DNA of 64,000 bases from Lepidostoma basale (taxonomy: Eukaryota; Arthropoda; Insecta; Trichoptera; Lepidostomatidae): positions 62,001 through 126,000 of the forward strand of contig JAHDVF020000211.1 in the NCBI GenBank assembly GCA_022606425.2, given 5' to 3'. Numbering within the stretch: the first letter of the stretch is position 1; every line of letters starts with the position of its first letter. Made by a program: the position numbers and the translations under genes. Below, one piece after another: positions 63,030-64,000 of the stretch. The notes beneath the pieces were generated by a model that worked only from the letters and a program-made list of their open reading frames with translations, ran no database searches and was not told where the DNA came from.

Positions 63030-63665
63030 TTAGTACAACCGGCGCCTTACTGAACATTTTATAATTCTTCGTCCGCTTATCTCCATCCAATGCTGGACGT
63101 AAGCCTCTCCACCCCCACGCCATCCCTCTCGGTCTCTCGTCAGTGTTCTCCAGGCTCTTTCTGCTGTCCGCGCAATAACTTCGCTCCACCTGGTAGGCTG
63201 TCTCCCGACACTTCTTCGGCCCAACCTTGGCCTCCATTCAGTAACCCTCTGGCTCCATCTTCCATCATCCCGTCGGCACACATTCCCAGCCCATTGCCAC
63301 TTCATCGTTACAATGCGTATCTCTATATCGGTGGCCCTGGTGCGTCTTCTAATCTCCATGTTGGGTATATGGTCTCTAAGCGAGATACCCACATGGATTT
63401 TTCCATGGCCCGTTGTGCAACTATAATTTTGTGCATTGCTTCTTTAGTTAACGTCCATGTCTCGCATCCATAGGTCATCACAGGTAACGCACACTGCTCC
63501 AGCACTTTTGTTTTTAAATTCTGTGGCATGTCCGACTTGAAGATGTTGTCCAGCCTTCCGAATGCATTCCATTTTATAATTATACACAACCAAATGGCTT
63601 GATGATAGACCTCTGGTATCCTATCACTAATTCTGGACCCTAACCTACCTTCAATGATTATCTTC
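63030..63665 (-). mobile_element. Non-LTR family D, longest copy
   Basis: Minus, two frames: WNAFGRLDNIFKSDMPQNLK, VLEQCALPVMTYGCETWTLT, IIVAQRAMEKSM; after a shift MGISLRDHIPNMEIRRRTRA, KWQWAGNVCRRDDGRWSQRV, WRPRLGRRSVGRQPTRWSEV, GWRGGGEAYVQHW. Contains the conserved YGCETW and KWQWAG boxes. 5' truncated after RT. Confidence 0.9.
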
Positions 63666-63669
63666 ATTA

Positions 63670-64000
63670 TAAATTCTTCTTCTTCGGCCTTCTTCCATCT
63701 ACTCCTGAATATAGGTCTCTTCCATTTTCCTCCACTCATCCCTGTATTGTCCTTTCCGCATCCAGGTCGTTCCAGCTATTTGGGCAATATCATAGTCCAT
63801 CTTTTAGGTGTCCTCCCGATATTTCTTTTATTTGTCCAAGGCCTTCATTGGAGTATTCTGGGTATCCATCTGATACTGCCCTGTCTGGCTATATGTCCAG
63901 CCCAATGCCAATTCAAATTAGCTGTACGATCGGTAATTTTGATGATTTTGATGATATCGGTAATTTTGTTTCGTTGTCTATTTTTTATATGTTAGACTTA
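63670..64000 (-). mobile_element. Family C-like non-LTR fragment S, cut by window edge
   Basis: Minus, with shifts: NWHWAGHI-type, ARQG, LQ.RPWTNKRNIGR, PKRW, then RDEWRKMEETYIQEWMEEG-like and a GAAGAAGAAG tail at 63675. The element continues beyond the right edge. It lies upstream of and parallel to family D. Confidence 0.7.

Overview
The window looks like insect intergenic or heterochromatic DNA, most likely from a moth or butterfly (Lepidoptera). It is AT-rich. It holds no complete protein-coding host gene, no rRNA or real tRNA gene, no operon and no CRISPR array. The assignment rests on the repeat set: 5'-truncated non-LTR retrotransposons of several lineages whose C-terminal type (GH.ER...GRPRK.W) is abundant in lepidopteran genomes, non-autonomous Helitrons with CTAG-type 3' ends, a piggyBac derivative, hAT and mariner remnants, tRNA-derived SINEs and fold-back MITEs. 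The species cannot be named from the sequence. Family names A to S, S1 to S4, M1 and M2 below are local labels.

The dominant component is non-LTR family A, about 25 copies on both strands. Copies end in GGCGTGATGG plus a short tandem tail, usually (TTAG)n. One copy (16871-18217) keeps most of a reverse transcriptase domain with a YADD box; the rest are C-terminal stubs. Seven copies have exact 10-13 bp target-site duplications, so this family inserted by target-primed reverse transcription. Family B, with a GATTTGATTT tail, is second (about 9 copies). Families C to S are 1-5 copies each, and almost all are 3' ends only.

Nested insertions give a relative history: a 425-bp hAT-type MITE inside a SINE (8-bp duplication restores the SINE), a SINE inside family C (10675-11182), family A inside family B (25237-25937), family B inside family G (51056-52262), a 147-bp palindromic MITE inside family A (12895-13041), fold-back element M2 inside family A (31089-31362), and family A inside M1 (30504-30686).

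The most unusual signal is a small shared module in several otherwise unrelated repeats (M1, M2, the 125-bp palindrome at 19746, and single sites near 6995, 10400, 20180, 35530, 47520 and 61301): a TGATRATG-like box, a short hairpin, then GAAAC, 0-4 nt (usually 2) and usually GTC. In M2 the flanks TTCTC and GAGAA also pair. This is the layout of a hammerhead ribozyme, although most copies depart from the canonical core. Two stretches could belong to host genes: a GC-richer block at 22900-23640 with minus-strand splice donors, and 31690-31980. Neither is proven.
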